Origin: an uncultured Prevotella sp.
Lineage (GTDB): Bacteria; Bacteroidota; Bacteroidia; Bacteroidales; Bacteroidaceae
Assembly: GCF_900549175.1 (NCBI RefSeq)
Contig: NZ_URNN01000033.1
Coordinates: forward strand, 1-26,069
Direction: 5' to 3'
Length of the DNA stretch: 26,069 nt
In this document: positions 7,339 through 13,738 of the stretch, piece after piece
Numbering within the stretch: position 1 is the stretch's first letter
Layout of the letters: the number at the start of each line of letters is the position of its first letter
The notes under the pieces: generated by a model
The model's database searches: none
Seen by the model: the letters and a program-made list of their open reading frames with translations, nothing else
Told to the model about the DNA's origin: nothing
Position numbers and translations under genes: made by a program

Positions 7339-8484
7339 ATGTACAGAAAATCATTCTTGGCTGTAGCCTTCTGCATGTTGGCATCCGGTGTTGCGATGGC
7401 ACAGGACAGCGACAAGGGCTCATTGAAGTCTTACAATTTTGTTGAAGCGCAAGGTGGTGTTCAGATGACGCTTACCGACGCGAAGATGGACAAGTTGATA
7501 ACTCCGGCCGGAGCACTGTCTTTCGGCCGTTATTTCACTCCGGCTGTAGGTGCCCGTCTTCATGTGAGCGGGTGGGAGTCGAAGAGCGGCTATAACGATT
7601 TGGGATTCTACAAATGGAACTATATCACGACCAATGCCGATCTTCTCGTCAACCTCACCAATCTGGCATGCAAGAACAAGAACCATTTTCTCAACGTGAT
7701 ATTTGTTGCGGGTATCGGTCTGACCACAGGCTGGGGCAACGATGACGCCAATACCATGGCCAATGCCAATATGGGTCTCAACATGCCTTTTGTGTGGGAT
7801 GACACACGTCTGAGCCACAACATCCGCGCAGGTCTGCGTCTTGAGACAAACGTGACGAAGCCCGTTGGGGTATCTCTCGAAATAAATGCAAACAGTCTTG
7901 ACGACCGTTTCAACTCAAAGTACAACAACAGTGACGACTGGATGGTGTCGGCCATGCTCGGTGTCAGCTTCCGCTTCGGCCACAAGTATGGCAAGAAGGC
8001 CGCTCCGGTGGTGGTTAAGGAAGAGCCTGTGGTGGTGGCTCCCAAGCCGGTGGTGGAGCAGCCTGCTCCCAAACCCGAGCCTAAGGTTGTCACCCGCAAG
8101 GTTGAGAAGAAGGTGCCCGTCAAGCTGCACGAGGAGCGTTTCTACAAGATTCGCGAGGCCGATGCCGAAGGCAACAAGGCTCAGATGCAACGTGTGGCTG
8201 ACTTCCTGAAGAACTACCCGACTGCCAAGGTTACCGTTGTGGGATATGCCGACAAGGGCACCGGTAATCCCGCCCTCAACGTGAAGTACGCCCAGCAGCG
8301 TGCCGACCAGTACAAGAAGGAGCTTGTCGACAAGTATGGTGCCGACGCCTCGCGCATCGTCACCGACAGCAAGGGCGACAAGGTGCAGCCGTTTGCCGAG
8401 AACGACAAGAACCGTTGCGTCATCGTGGACGGTGAGGCAGAGAAGGTTGTCGTAGAGACTGTTACAGAAACTGTTAATGAGTAA
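7339..8484 (+). CDS. OmpA-family outer-membrane protein
   Basis: A 381-aa envelope protein. It has a signal peptide (1-21, AMA-Q), a beta-barrel-like N-terminal region with alternating aromatic strands (about 22-215), and a proline/valine/lysine-rich linker (about 216-262, repeated PVVV and PKP motifs). A C-terminal OmpA peptidoglycan-binding domain (about 265-365) carries D305 in GYADKGTGN and R321 in AQQRADQYKKEL, the positions that normally contact diaminopimelate. It probably tethers the outer membrane to the cell wall. The linker and acidic tail (VVVETVTETVNE) may vary between strains. It is monocistronic, with its own strong promoter and terminator. Confidence 0.93.
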   Translation: MYRKSFLAVAFCMLASGVAMAQDSDKGSLKSYNFVEAQGGVQMTLTDAKMDKLITPAGALSFGRYFTPAVGARLHVSGWESKSGYNDLGFYKWNYITTNADLLVNLTNLACKNKNHFLNVIFVAGIGLTTGWGNDDANTMANANMGLNMPFVWDDTRLSHNIRAGLRLETNVTKPVGVSLEINANSLDDRFNSKYNNSDDWMVSAMLGVSFRFGHKYGKKAAPVVVKEEPVVVAPKPVVEQPAPKPEPKVVTRKVEKKVPVKLHEERFYKIREADAEGNKAQMQRVADFLKNYPTAKVTVVGYADKGTGNPALNVKYAQQRADQYKKELVDKYGADASRIVTDSKGDKVQPFAENDKNRCVIVDGEAEKVVVETVTETVNE

Positions 8485-8512
8485 AGTCCTCATAAACGGT
8501 TATTAATAAAAG

Positions 8513-8559
8513 AGACAGCCTGTACCGCAAAAACAAGTGCGGGACAGGCTGTCTTTTTA
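8513..8559 (+). terminator. Terminator of the OmpA-like gene
   Basis: A 16-nt arm (8513-8528) pairs with 8539-8554 with one mismatch around a short A-rich loop and runs into TTTTTAT. It lies 28 nt after the stop codon. Confidence 0.92.
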
Positions 8560-8595
8560 TTCGTAACCGGTCTTGGCCGCCATCTGTCCATTTGT

Positions 8596-8643
8596 GGATT
8601 AATTAATAAATAATAATTAATAATTAAAAATTAATAAATAACC
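8596..8643. repeat. AT-only low-complexity tract
   Basis: About 45 nt made almost entirely of TAAT and AATT words lies directly after the methyltransferase stop codon. It has no clear hairpin and may act as an unstructured 3' end between convergent genes. Confidence 0.6.
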
Positions 8644-9972
8644 CTATTTGCTGCAAATCAGGAGCACGTGGCTCTTGCCGGGCAGTGTTGTGGCAAATAT
8701 ATATGTTTCGCCGCCTTCCTTTATCTTGAGTTTTCGGCGCAGTTCCGCCACCGTCATGGGGAAGTTGCGTGTCGTTATGTTGGCCTTGTCTATGCCGGCA
8801 AGTGCCTTTTTTAGTTCTTTCTTGTTCATAGTGCAGACACCGGTTACGGAAAATTTGCGTCCAGGGAAGTTGTCCACCGGCTTGTCCGACACAAACAGGT
8901 GGCTGCTCGTGTCTATCTGCCGCACACCGTAGCGCCGCTCTATCGTCTTGAAACATCCTGCCTTCATTATCGAGGCGTTGGGCTCGTAAAGAAAGAGTGG
9001 GGAGGTGGCTATGATATCTCCGATTGGTTCCGGTAATGTCTGTGTGTCCGTGTCGCCGGTATCGTCCGTATCCCTCTCCGCCGTCACTTCCACCACAGTG
9101 CCGTCGTTTACGCAGAAAATCCGCGGGTGCGGCGCGGGGCATCCATCATCATTACTCTTACCTCTGCCATTGTCTCCTTTGTCTACTTCATTGCGCGAAG
9201 CGACAAGAAGCAGTTCCTTACATTCGTTGCCTGTTGACACGATGTGTATCTCGCACACTTCGGGTCCGAAATCTTCTGCCGCCTTGTGCCAGTCGAGCAT
9301 CGGCGACAACTTTATCATCACGTGGTCGGCTCTGTCGAGCAGCACGTCTTTCATGGCGAGCACGTCGGGCGTGCAGTCGCTGATGGCAAAGGTGCGTCCG
9401 CCGTGCGTGTCGCGGCGGGCCGGGTCTGCCATTATCAGGTCGGCGTGCGTGTTGTCGTTATGTTGCAGCCACTCCTCGCAGTCGCCGCACACCACCTCTG
9501 CCATGTTGAGGCCGAGCGTGCGGAAGTTTTCTTTGGCTATGTCACAAAGCCGGGGCTGCCGCTCTATGTATACGGCACGGCCGAACCGGCGGGCAATGTA
9601 TGAGAAGTCGACGCCAAAGCCGCCTGTGATGTCCGCAAACATGGTGCTTCCGTCTTCCTTCCCGTCATTGTTTCCGTCTCCGGCGGCGTGTTTCCTATTC
9701 CCGTATACAAGTCGTTCGGCCAAGGCCGCCTTATACAGTGCTGTGGCTTCGCTCGAACATTGCTCCATCGAGAGGTGCGGCGGGTATATGATACCGTCCG
9801 TCGAAGCCCATGTGGGCAGCTTGCGGCGAGCCGTCTGCCAACCGGCTATCTGGTCAAGGGCGAACGGCATGTCCACACCGTCGCGTCCGGCGACACACAA
9901 TGCCAGTTGCCGGATGTCATCGTTGCGGTGGGCTTCAATGAAGCGTACTGTCTCTGCGTTCGTTATGGTCAT
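8644..9972 (-). CDS. PG_1098-like class I SAM methyltransferase with THUMP-like domain
   Basis: A 442-aa predicted RNA or small-molecule methyltransferase of a family widespread in Bacteroidetes. The order is a small N-terminal domain (1-90), a Rossmann methyltransferase core with motif I FADITGGFGVDFS (112-124), YIERQPRL acidic motif II (135-142) and catalytic-type ADPARR (182-187), then a C-terminal THUMP-like domain (about 320-442). Three Gly/Asp/Asn-rich inserts (about 96-109, 262-277, 299-312) interrupt the fold and look like lineage-specific loops. The frame is open further upstream to 10314, but ATG 9972 overlaps the dipeptidase stop as ATGA, which argues strongly for this start. The substrate is unknown. 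Confidence 0.85.
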   Translation of the reverse strand: MTITNAETVRFIEAHRNDDIRQLALCVAGRDGVDMPFALDQIAGWQTARRKLPTWASTDGIIYPPHLSMEQCSSEATALYKAALAERLVYGNRKHAAGDGNNDGKEDGSTMFADITGGFGVDFSYIARRFGRAVYIERQPRLCDIAKENFRTLGLNMAEVVCGDCEEWLQHNDNTHADLIMADPARRDTHGGRTFAISDCTPDVLAMKDVLLDRADHVMIKLSPMLDWHKAAEDFGPEVCEIHIVSTGNECKELLLVASRNEVDKGDNGRGKSNDDGCPAPHPRIFCVNDGTVVEVTAERDTDDTGDTDTQTLPEPIGDIIATSPLFLYEPNASIMKAGCFKTIERRYGVRQIDTSSHLFVSDKPVDNFPGRKFSVTGVCTMNKKELKKALAGIDKANITTRNFPMTVAELRRKLKIKEGGETYIFATTLPGKSHVLLICSK

Positions 9973-10739
9973 TTTATCACTTTGAAGTATTTCTTTGCCT
10001 GTGCGCGTGTTCTCAGATTGAAGTGCCACCACTCGGTGCGCAGCGGTTTCCAGCCCGCCCATCTCATCACTTCGCGCAGCAGCCGGCGGTTGTCGTAAGC
10101 CTCGCGCGACAGTTTGCCCTGACGCAGCAGCTCTTCCTCGCGGTCTATGTGCGACATGCGGTCCATGTTGTCCACCTTCACACCCATGGGGATGGTGTCG
10201 CCGTTGAGGCGGCACAGTGTGAGGTCGACGGCCAGACCATAGTTGTGCAGTCCGCCGCCGTTCTTCGGGTTGCTCACATAGAAGCTGTGGCCGGTGTTCT
10301 TCACCGCGTCCCACATCTTCTGCTGTATCGACATCGGGCGCGCCGCGTCATACACCTTCAGGCTGAGGTCTGGGCGCAGCTGCTTGAGCCTTTGCTGCGC
10401 CTGTTTCAGTGCTTCGGCGGCCAGCGGGTGCAGATAGGCCTCGCGCAGGTCGCCGTAGAGCACTCGCCCGGTGAAATTGTCGGCGCGGCTGTACATCAGG
10501 CTCACCCTTATCGACGGGTCTACCGACTTTATGTCCACAAAGCCCTGTGCGGCCATCTTTCTTGCCGTGGGGCTTGGCAGTCTGCCTGCCGTGGTTTTTC
10601 CGGAGGTGTTTCTGCTCTTGGCCTCACTTGTCTGCCTTTGTGCGGTTCTTTGATTGTTAGCACCCTTCTGTGCCATGCCTGCCGCCGGTGTGGCGAGCAG
10701 GAGCATAGCCAGCAGTGCTTTGTATGTTGTCCCTTTCAT
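9969..10739 (-). CDS. VanX-like D-alanyl-D-alanine dipeptidase (M15D)
   Basis: A 256-aa exported zinc dipeptidase. The signal peptide is about 1-23. A Gln/Arg/Ser/Thr-rich low-complexity linker (about 25-60) precedes the M15D domain. Catalytic residues are visible: R134 in DAARP, H165 and D172 in the SxHxxGxAxD-like GLHNYGLAVDL, and E236 and H239 in TEWWHF. This family cleaves D-Ala-D-Ala; in commensal bacteria without van genes it is more likely to serve D-alanine recycling or cell-wall turnover than glycopeptide resistance. The frame opens at 10823, but that lies upstream of the promoter. ATG 10739 fits both the promoter and the signal peptide. Confidence 0.9.
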   Translation of the reverse strand: MKGTTYKALLAMLLLATPAAGMAQKGANNQRTAQRQTSEAKSRNTSGKTTAGRLPSPTARKMAAQGFVDIKSVDPSIRVSLMYSRADNFTGRVLYGDLREAYLHPLAAEALKQAQQRLKQLRPDLSLKVYDAARPMSIQQKMWDAVKNTGHSFYVSNPKNGGGLHNYGLAVDLTLCRLNGDTIPMGVKVDNMDRMSHIDREEELLRQGKLSREAYDNRRLLREVMRWAGWKPLRTEWWHFNLRTRAQAKKYFKVIK

Positions 10740-10792
10740 GTTGCAGTGGTTGTTTGTTTTTACTGTCTTTATTGACATGTTGATAGCAGCTG

Positions 10793-10824
10793 CAAACTTA
10801 CTGAAAATCTCCGGAACTATCAAA
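10793..10824 (-). promoter_or_regulatory. Predicted promoter of dipeptidase-methyltransferase operon
   Basis: On the minus strand TTTG (10821-10824) and TAAGTTTG (10793-10800) are exactly 20 nt apart. The start site is expected near 10785, giving a 5' leader of about 46 nt to the ATG at 10739. Confidence 0.8.
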
Positions 10825-10913
10825 CAAAAGGAACAAATGTCTTATGTCGTATTTCAAAATACCCCAAATACTATCATTGTCCTTTCCCTTATGCTTCAAG
10901 ATACCATTACGCG

Positions 10914-10955
10914 TAAAACAAAAAACAGGCCGCTCCTTTTGTTTTGGAGCGGCCT
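10914..10955 (-). terminator. Terminator of the sigma/anti-sigma/DUF4252 unit
   Basis: AGGCCGCTCC (10927-10936) pairs perfectly with GGAGCGGCCT (10946-10955) around a 9-nt loop. On the minus strand the stem is followed by GTTTTTTGTTTTAC, a good U-rich tail. It lies about 110 nt after the DUF4252 stop. Confidence 0.88.
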
Positions 10956-11067
10956 TGCTACGTTAGTATGTTATGAAAAATTTGAGAGAATTGAAACTTC
11001 ACAGTTTCGTTGTTGTTTTACTAAACATGATTATTAATTTATTAGAGAAAGCATAGAAATATTCTTT

Positions 11068-11607
11068 TCATTGTTTTTCGGCCTGCCGGTCTTTTGGCGT
11101 AACCGCCATCCGTCCGCTGCCGAATGTCTTTGTCAGGCTGTTTATGAAGTCGTTGTCAATGTCGCCTGTCAGGTTTACTATCACGGCGTTGCCTTTTACC
11201 GTGTCCGTGTGCAGCATTATCAGCTCTACGGTGTCTCCCTTTCGTGTCTTGCGCGTGTAGAATGTGCCGTGTGTGCTACCGTTGCGGTAGTCTTTGTTGC
11301 GGCTGAACCGCTGCGGGTTCTTCTTCAGCAGCTCTTCGGCTCTGTTGAAGTATTCTTTGCCGCGTGTGCTTGCCGTCACTATGCGCGCGCTCTTGAGCTT
11401 CTGTATAGCCTGTGCGATGTTCGCGTTGCGGCCGGCATCGGCCTGTTTGGTCAGCTTCTCCATCATTGCCGGACTGATGGTTACGCAATGCACCGCCGTA
11501 TCCTCATCACACTGCTGCATGAACTTTGACGCGAAGTCCTGACCACCCTGCGCGAAGGCCGCGACAGACATCATTGCCGTTATAAGCAGGCTTGTTATCT
11601 TCTTCAT
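11068..11607 (-). CDS. DUF4252-domain secreted protein
   Basis: A 179-aa protein with a signal peptide (about 1-19, AFA-Q) and a DUF4252-type body with KEYFNRAEELLKK, the TRKGDTVELIMLH strand pair and the VIVNLTGDID segment. The family is typical of Bacteroidetes and its biochemical role is unknown. Its ATG overlaps the stop of the upstream putative anti-sigma gene as ATGA, so translation is probably coupled. DUF4252 genes commonly accompany an ECF sigma factor and a membrane partner, and this one is the last gene of such a unit. It may be an envelope sensor or a target of the regulon. Confidence 0.85.
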   Translation of the reverse strand: MKKITSLLITAMMSVAAFAQGGQDFASKFMQQCDEDTAVHCVTISPAMMEKLTKQADAGRNANIAQAIQKLKSARIVTASTRGKEYFNRAEELLKKNPQRFSRNKDYRNGSTHGTFYTRKTRKGDTVELIMLHTDTVKGNAVIVNLTGDIDNDFINSLTKTFGSGRMAVTPKDRQAEKQ

Positions 11608-12164
11608 TCTGTCAGTGTTGAGTCGTAGACATTGACGGTTGCCGTAATTACGGTGTCGGCCTGCTGTGCCTGGCTGAATCCTTCCGACACGAGTTCAAGC
11701 GCGTTGTGCACCTTGTCGTATGCCATCTCGGGGTCGCTGAACGTGTCTTTGTATCCGGCGTAGTTGATGTCTTCGGTTGCCTTGTCACTATCGTTGAACG
11801 ATAATTGTGCGGCGTTGCCCAGCGTGATGATTATGGCCACCATGGCCGCAGCCTTGAATAGGGGCATCAGCCTGTGTCTCATTGTTATGACGCGGGCTTT
11901 TACCGTGGGGGCCTTGCCTGCGTCGTTGCAGAGGTCGGCGTCGTTGCCGTCTTCTATCATTGACAGAATTCTGGTGTCAAAGTCGTTGCCCAGCACTTCC
12001 GTGCTCATAGCCTCCTCGCGGTAGGCGAAGAGGTCGCGGTATTTTTGGAGCCCGACGGGTATGTCCTTCTGACTGAAGAAAGCCTGAAGTATGCGCTCTT
12101 CCTCGATGGAGGTCTCGCACTGCCAGTAGCGTTCCAATAGCTGTTCAATATACTTATAGTCCAT
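11604..12164 (-). CDS. Putative anti-sigma factor, single-pass membrane protein
   Basis: A 186-aa protein with an acidic, helical N-terminal cytoplasmic part (1-95, beginning YIEQLLERYWQCETSIEEE), one hydrophobic helix (about 101-119) and a roughly 65-residue C-terminal part expected in the periplasm. It overlaps the upstream sigma gene by 11 bp and the downstream DUF4252 gene by 4 bp, so the three are made together. Size, topology and position suggest it sequesters the sigma factor at the membrane. It lacks the HxxxCxxC zinc motif of classical ZAS anti-sigma domains, so the role is inferred from context. Confidence 0.7.
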   Translation of the reverse strand: MDYKYIEQLLERYWQCETSIEEERILQAFFSQKDIPVGLQKYRDLFAYREEAMSTEVLGNDFDTRILSMIEDGNDADLCNDAGKAPTVKARVITMRHRLMPLFKAAAMVAIIITLGNAAQLSFNDSDKATEDINYAGYKDTFSDPEMAYDKVHNALELVSEGFSQAQQADTVITATVNVYDSTLTE

Positions 12165-12678
12165 AGTTCTCCGTTTCTATGTATTTCTGTTTAATTGTTT
12201 GGCGGGCGCGGAAGATGTTCACCTTCACCTGTTCTTCGCTGATGCCGAGAATGGCGGCTATCTCCTTGTAGCTTTTGTTCTCAAAGTCTCTCAGCTGCAT
12301 CACGCTCCGTTGTTTCTCCGGCAGACGGTTTATGATGCTGCGCACCAGTTTTATCCGGTCGCGTTGCACGGTCTGCTCTTCGGGATTGGATGAATAAGAC
12401 GTGTCGGCCGGTATGTCTGCCGCGGCAGTGTCCTCCAATGGCATGTTTCTGTTGCTCATGGCCTTGATGCGGTCGAGAGCCATGTTGCGGCATACGGTCA
12501 GACAGAAGGCTTCGATAGAGTCTATCTTGTCCCATCTGTCACGTCTGTTCCAAATTTTTATCATTGTTTCCTGCACAATGTCTTCCGCCTCCGCCTTATT
12601 GAGAGTAATGCGGAGAGCGAGCCGGAAGAGTTCGTTCTTCAGCGGCAATACATCGTTCCGGAAGCTGATTTCTTTCAT
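12154..12678 (-). CDS. ECF-type RNA polymerase sigma factor
   Basis: A 174-aa two-domain sigma-70 family protein. Region 2 (about 10-80) contains AEDIVQETMIKIWNRRDRW, for core binding and -10 recognition. Region 4 (about 115-166) contains RLPEKQRSVMQLRDFENKSYKEIAAILGISEEQVKVNIFRAR, the helix-turn-helix for -35 recognition. The linker (about 81-105) is acidic and disordered. It is the first gene of a compact unit with a putative anti-sigma protein and a DUF4252 protein. Only a weak box (TAACTTTC, 12711-12718, minus strand) is seen upstream, which is consistent with autoregulation from a non-housekeeping promoter. The regulon cannot be deduced. Confidence 0.93.
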   Translation of the reverse strand: MKEISFRNDVLPLKNELFRLALRITLNKAEAEDIVQETMIKIWNRRDRWDKIDSIEAFCLTVCRNMALDRIKAMSNRNMPLEDTAAADIPADTSYSSNPEEQTVQRDRIKLVRSIINRLPEKQRSVMQLRDFENKSYKEIAAILGISEEQVKVNIFRARQTIKQKYIETENYGL

Positions 12679-12730
12679 CCCCTCTATTTTGAAAGACGAT
12701 TAAGAAAGTGGAAAGTTACATTTTGTAGAA

Positions 12731-12848
12731 GTTAAAAGGAGTTAAAGGGGGTATGGGAGATATGGGAGTTGTGGGAGATATGGGAGTTGTGGGAACTATG
12801 GGAGTTATGGGGAGCTGTTGGGAGTTAAAGACAATACCCACATAAAGG
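12731..12848 (+). repeat. GGAGTTAAA-type intergenic repeat, copy B
   Basis: On the plus strand it begins GTTAAAAGGAGTTAAAG, passes through the 9-bp tandem array at 12755-12826, and ends with GGAGTTAAAGACAATA, three variable bases and ACATAAAGG. The tail matches copy A at 26 of 28 positions in opposite genomic orientation. It lies in the 5' region of the sigma-factor operon. Confidence 0.8.
12755..12826 (+). repeat. 9-bp tandem repeat array (GGGAGNTNT)
   Basis: Six contiguous 9-mers run from 12755 to 12808: gggagatat, gggagttgt, gggagatat, gggagttgt, gggaactat, gggagttat. A diverged unit and a final GGGAGTT follow. The first four form an exact 18-bp duplication. Such an array could change copy number by slippage. 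It lies inside repeat copy B, upstream of the sigma gene. Confidence 0.85.
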
Positions 12849-12895
12849 ATTCGGTATCGATTCTTTCATATTTAACAATCACTGCTAAAGGGCAT

Positions 12896-12958
12896 TTGTC
12901 TTTAACTCCTTTAACTCCTAAGCGACAGCAGGGAGCGATAACTCCTTTAGCTCCTCCT
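12896..12958 (-). repeat. GGAGTTAAA-type intergenic repeat, copy C
   Basis: Read on the minus strand: AGGAGGAGCTAAAGGAGTTATCGC, a spacer, then TAGGAGTTAAAGGAGTTAAAGACAA. It shares the GACAA end with copies A and B, the GGAGCTA start with A, and AGTTATCGC with D. It overlaps the last codons and TAA stop of argB. Confidence 0.78.
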
Positions 12959-13738
12959 GATAAATGTCCCTTGCTGTCCGTCGATGGCTGTGGCCTTGGT
13001 GATGATGACGCGGCTCACTCCGGCGTCGACGGCCTGCAGGGCGTTCTCAATTTTTGGCAGCATACCGCCGCTGACGGTGCCGTCGGCACGCAGTTGTGCG
13101 AACGATTCGCGTGTGATGACGGGTATTATTGTCGTATCATCGTCGGGGTCGACCATTACGCCGGGTTTCTCGAAACAGTATATCAGCGTCACATCGTAGA
13201 TGGCGGCCAGTGCTTTTGCCGTTTCGGCGGCCATCGTGTCGGCATTGGTGTTGAGCATGTTTCCACGGCCGTCGTGTGTCAGCGGTGCCACCACCGGTGT
13301 CACTCCCGCCTCTATCAGCCGTGACAGGGCCTCGCCGTCGGCCTTGTCCACATCGCCTACGAATCCGAAGTCGACACCGTTCTTCAACGGGCGCTTGTGA
13401 CTGCGGATTATGTTCATGTCGGCACCCGTCAGTCCGAGGGCGTTTACTCCGGCGGCCTGCAGCCGGGCCACAATTCCTTTGTTGACGAGTCCGCCATACA
13501 CCATTGTCACCACCTCGAGCATGTCGCTGTCGGTGATGCGGCGTCCGTCCACCATCTTGCTCTCTATGCCGAGGCGTGCGGCCACCTGTGTGGCCCGGCG
13601 TCCGCCACCGTGCACCAGAATCTTGCGCCCCTCTATGTTGCCGAAGTCGCGCAACAGTAGGGAGAGCTGTGCGTCATCCTCGACCACAGCTCCCCCCACC
13701 TTGACAACAGTCAGTGATGTCCTTTTCTCCATGTTCAT
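12947..13738 (-). CDS. argB: N-acylglutamate kinase (ArgB)
   Basis: A 263-aa amino-acid kinase that phosphorylates the gamma-carboxylate of N-acylglutamate in the second step of arginine synthesis. Seen in sequence: K13 in VVKVGGAVV, the HGGG glycine loop at 43-46, the NTNADTMAAETAKAL segment and the SGGMLPKIENAL phosphate-binding lysine motif. In Bacteroides homologues the substrate is N-succinyl- rather than N-acetylglutamate, so this may hold here too. ATG 13738 overlaps the speA stop as ATGA, fixing the start. The C-terminus (FIRRS) and stop are written in repeat copy C and may have been altered by it. Confidence 0.93.
   Translation of the reverse strand: MNMEKRTSLTVVKVGGAVVEDDAQLSLLLRDFGNIEGRKILVHGGGRRATQVAARLGIESKMVDGRRITDSDMLEVVTMVYGGLVNKGIVARLQAAGVNALGLTGADMNIIRSHKRPLKNGVDFGFVGDVDKADGEALSRLIEAGVTPVVAPLTHDGRGNMLNTNADTMAAETAKALAAIYDVTLIYCFEKPGVMVDPDDDTTIIPVITRESFAQLRADGTVSGGMLPKIENALQAVDAGVSRVIITKATAIDGQQGTFIRRS

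Larger units (their letters stand above)
10740..11067. other. Intergenic region: promoter and upstream operon terminator
   Basis: This 328-nt stretch holds the dipeptidase promoter (10793-10824), the terminator of the upstream sigma-factor unit (10914-10955), and about 110 nt of 3' untranslated sequence of that unit. Within the latter is a small hairpin, GAAACT/AGTTTC, near 10993-11008. I see no convincing gene. Confidence 0.7.

Noticed and set aside
9973..10314. N-terminal extension of the methyltransferase frame
   Set aside because: It overlaps the dipeptidase in another frame. The ATGA overlap at 9969-9972 and the family N-terminus both favour the short form.
9969..10739. VanX-like gene as part of a vancomycin-resistance cluster
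   Set aside because: No vanH, vanA-type ligase or VanRS genes lie nearby. Its partner is a methyltransferase, so a cell-wall recycling role is more likely.
10999..11028. Nine-codon minus-strand frame (MFSKTTTKL) after DUF4252
   Set aside because: It is too short, has no ribosome-binding site, and lies within the 3' untranslated region. It is kept only as a note.
12755..12826. Regular repeats considered as a CRISPR array
   Set aside because: The units are 9 bp and contiguous, with no unique spacers, and no cas gene is present.
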